NCBI RefSeq assembly: GCF_000614125.1
Contig: NZ_BAKJ01000009.1
Span: forward strand, 55,211 to 119,210
Direction: 5' to 3'
Source of the DNA: Bacteroides rodentium JCM 16496
GTDB lineage: Bacteria > Bacteroidota > Bacteroidia > Bacteroidales > Bacteroidaceae
Length of the DNA stretch: 64,000 nucleotides
Part shown: positions 62,992-64,000 of the stretch, piece after piece
How the letters are laid out: the number at the start of each line of letters is the position of its first letter
Position numbering within the stretch: the first letter of the stretch is position 1
Made by a program: the position numbers and the translations under genes
Notes under the pieces: model-generated
Database searches by the model: none
What the model saw: only the letters and a program-made list of their open reading frames with translations
What the model was told of the DNA's origin: nothing

Positions 62992-63651
62992 ATGAAACTG
63001 AAAATATCAGATTGGGACGTGATTCCTTATGCCGAGGCGTGGAGCCGACAGACGGAATGGTTTGACTCGCTTGTACATGCCAAACAGGTAGGAGAGGAGT
63101 ATGTCAATCGTATTGTGCTTTGTGAGCATCCCCATGTTTATACGTTGGGGCGTAGTGGAAAAGAAGGCAATATGCTGCTGGGTGAGGAACAATTACATAA
63201 AATAGGGGCTACGCTCTATCATATCGACCGTGGCGGAGACATTACGTATCATGGTCCGGGGCAGTTGGTCTGTTATCCCATTCTGAATCTCGAAGAATTC
63301 TCTTTGGGACTGAAGAGGTATGTGCATCTGCTCGAAGAGGCGGTTATGCGTGTATGCGCTTCGTATGGCATCGCTGCCGGACGTTTGGAAAAGGCTACGG
63401 GCGTGTGGCTGGAGGGTAATACTCCCCGTGCCCGTAAAATCTGTGCCATCGGCGTGCGCAGCAGCCATTTTGTCACCATGCACGGGCTGGCGCTGAATGT
63501 GAATACCGATTTACGCTATTTCAGTTATATCAATCCCTGCGGATTCATTGACAAAGGTGTCACTTCTTTGCAGAAAGAGTTGGGGCGCGAGATACCGATG
63601 GGAGAGGTGAAGGAGCGTCTTTGCAAGGAGCTGGTAAACCTTTTGTCATGA
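62992..63651 (+). CDS. lipB: octanoyltransferase (lipoate biosynthesis)
   Basis: 219 aa. Transfers octanoyl from ACP to lipoyl domains. Conserved LYHIDRGGDITYHGPGQLVC (about residue 75), KICAIGVRSSHFVTMHGLAL and LRYFSYINPCGFIDKGVTSL with the catalytic Cys in INPCG (about residue 183). The substrate enzymes include the glycine cleavage system whose P-protein is in this window. Intact. Confidence 0.95.
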   Translation: MKLKISDWDVIPYAEAWSRQTEWFDSLVHAKQVGEEYVNRIVLCEHPHVYTLGRSGKEGNMLLGEEQLHKIGATLYHIDRGGDITYHGPGQLVCYPILNLEEFSLGLKRYVHLLEEAVMRVCASYGIAAGRLEKATGVWLEGNTPRARKICAIGVRSSHFVTMHGLALNVNTDLRYFSYINPCGFIDKGVTSLQKELGREIPMGEVKERLCKELVNLLS

Positions 63652-63723
63652 ACTGTCCGGCACACATACTCTGTGCTTTTTTCCGTTTTCCCTCATGTTT
63701 GCACTGTCGTTTCATCATTGAAA

Positions 63724-63861
63724 TGACACCTGCGGCACCCTTTAAACATAAATATATGCTACGCGCGCGAGGCAAATTATCAATATGCACAAACTTGTAT
63801 CGTTTGTGTATGAAAAAAATGTGCTATATAGAGTGTTGTATAAAGAGTGCCACAGGTGTCA
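63724..63861. repeat. 138-bp element bounded by 15-bp inverted repeats
   Basis: TGACACCTGCGGCAC at 63724-63738 and its inverse GTGCCACAGGTGTCA at 63847-63861 (one mismatch). The interior has a CACAAACTTGTATCGTTTGTG hairpin and an AT-rich stretch with GCGCGCG. Possibly a small non-autonomous element; no target-site duplication could be identified. Confidence 0.75.
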
Positions 63862-63905
63862 AGGTCCCGTATGTTGCACCTTTGTCCTATCAGACGGTAG
63901 AGGTG

Positions 63906-63974
63906 GAAGATTAGTAATCGTGATGTGCGAAGATTAGTAATCGTGAGACCTCATGATTAGTAAATCTGTAACTC
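63906..63974. repeat. 23-bp tandem array, three units
   Basis: GAAGATTAGTAATCGTGATG plus TGC at 63906, a copy at 63929, and a degenerate unit CATGATTAGTAAATCTGTAA at 63952. Confidence 0.8.
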
Positions 63975-64000
63975 TGCCAATGTGTAGAGTACCTAAAGTC

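Larger units (their letters stand above)
63652..64000. other. gene-free window end with two repeat structures
   Basis: No gene is supported; a 97-codon open frame across this stretch is composed of the repeat elements. It contains an inverted-repeat-bounded element and a 23-bp array. Confidence 0.6.

Noticed and set aside
63621..63914. 97-codon open frame after lipB
   Set aside because: Lies in the lipB end and inside an inverted-repeat element; no coding features.

Overview
The window looks like chromosomal DNA of a gut Bacteroides. Promoters carry the Bacteroides -7 box TAnnTTTG instead of an E. coli -10. Start codons lack strong Shine-Dalgarno sites. The gene content is typical of the genus: DUF4492-cydA-cydB, serC-serA-DUF1015, carboxypeptidase-like TonB receptors, and LytTR/HPK next to MacAB-TolC. 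No prophage, integrase, IS transposase, CRISPR array or rRNA was seen; there is one tRNA (Lys). Species cannot be fixed from this stretch.

Layout. 0.3-8.4 kb (minus strand): tonB, a candidate sRNA, a LytTR response regulator and LytS-like kinase, then a MacB-type permease, ATPase, membrane-fusion protein and TolC-like exporter. 8.6-9.6 kb: a deleted AAA/PD-(D/E)XK pseudogene. 10-13.2 kb: cytochrome bd oxidase. 13.3-16.3 kb: mtgA, an OmpA-like lipoprotein, a MATE pump. 16.3-20.7 kb: potABCD-type polyamine importer. 20.9-24 kb: an SDR and a GH36 alpha-galactosidase, followed by a tandem array and a 128-bp palindrome. 24.6-26.5 kb: tRNA-Lys and ettA. 26.7-33.3 kb: TonB receptor, large surface-type lipoprotein and secreted DNA/RNA nuclease, a possible nucleic-acid scavenging locus. 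33.4-38.6 kb: DEAD-family helicase, serC, serA, a small membrane protein, DUF1015. 38.8-40.5 kb: an ECF sigma factor with a putative membrane partner, divergent from a small membrane protein across mirror-image promoters. 40.6-46.3 kb: MATE pump, glycerate kinase, YigZ, a HpaII-like nuclease, nitroreductase, nucleotidyltransferase. 46.4-51 kb: TonB receptor and an ABC/GntR operon with a 37-aa microprotein. 51-57 kb: hemolysin III-like protein, glycine decarboxylase, MBL hydrolase, rsmG, DUF3298 lipoprotein. 57-62.9 kb: a metal cluster (Cys/His-rich protein, TonB receptor, HMA protein, P1B ATPase lacking its actuator domain, AraC regulator). 63 kb: lipB.

Two features dominate. First, 16 otherwise normal genes are broken by 23 small frameshifts. 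All are repaired by adding bases (one base in 22 cases), most often a C or G in a run of two to four, so they look like consensus deletions rather than biology. I give repaired gene extents. Second, the intergenic DNA is unusually structured. There are three 90-bp palindromes of one family plus two relatives, two inverted 140-bp paired-palindrome elements plus a half copy, a 128-bp near-perfect palindrome, and several unrelated tandem arrays with periods of 11 or 21-23 bp.
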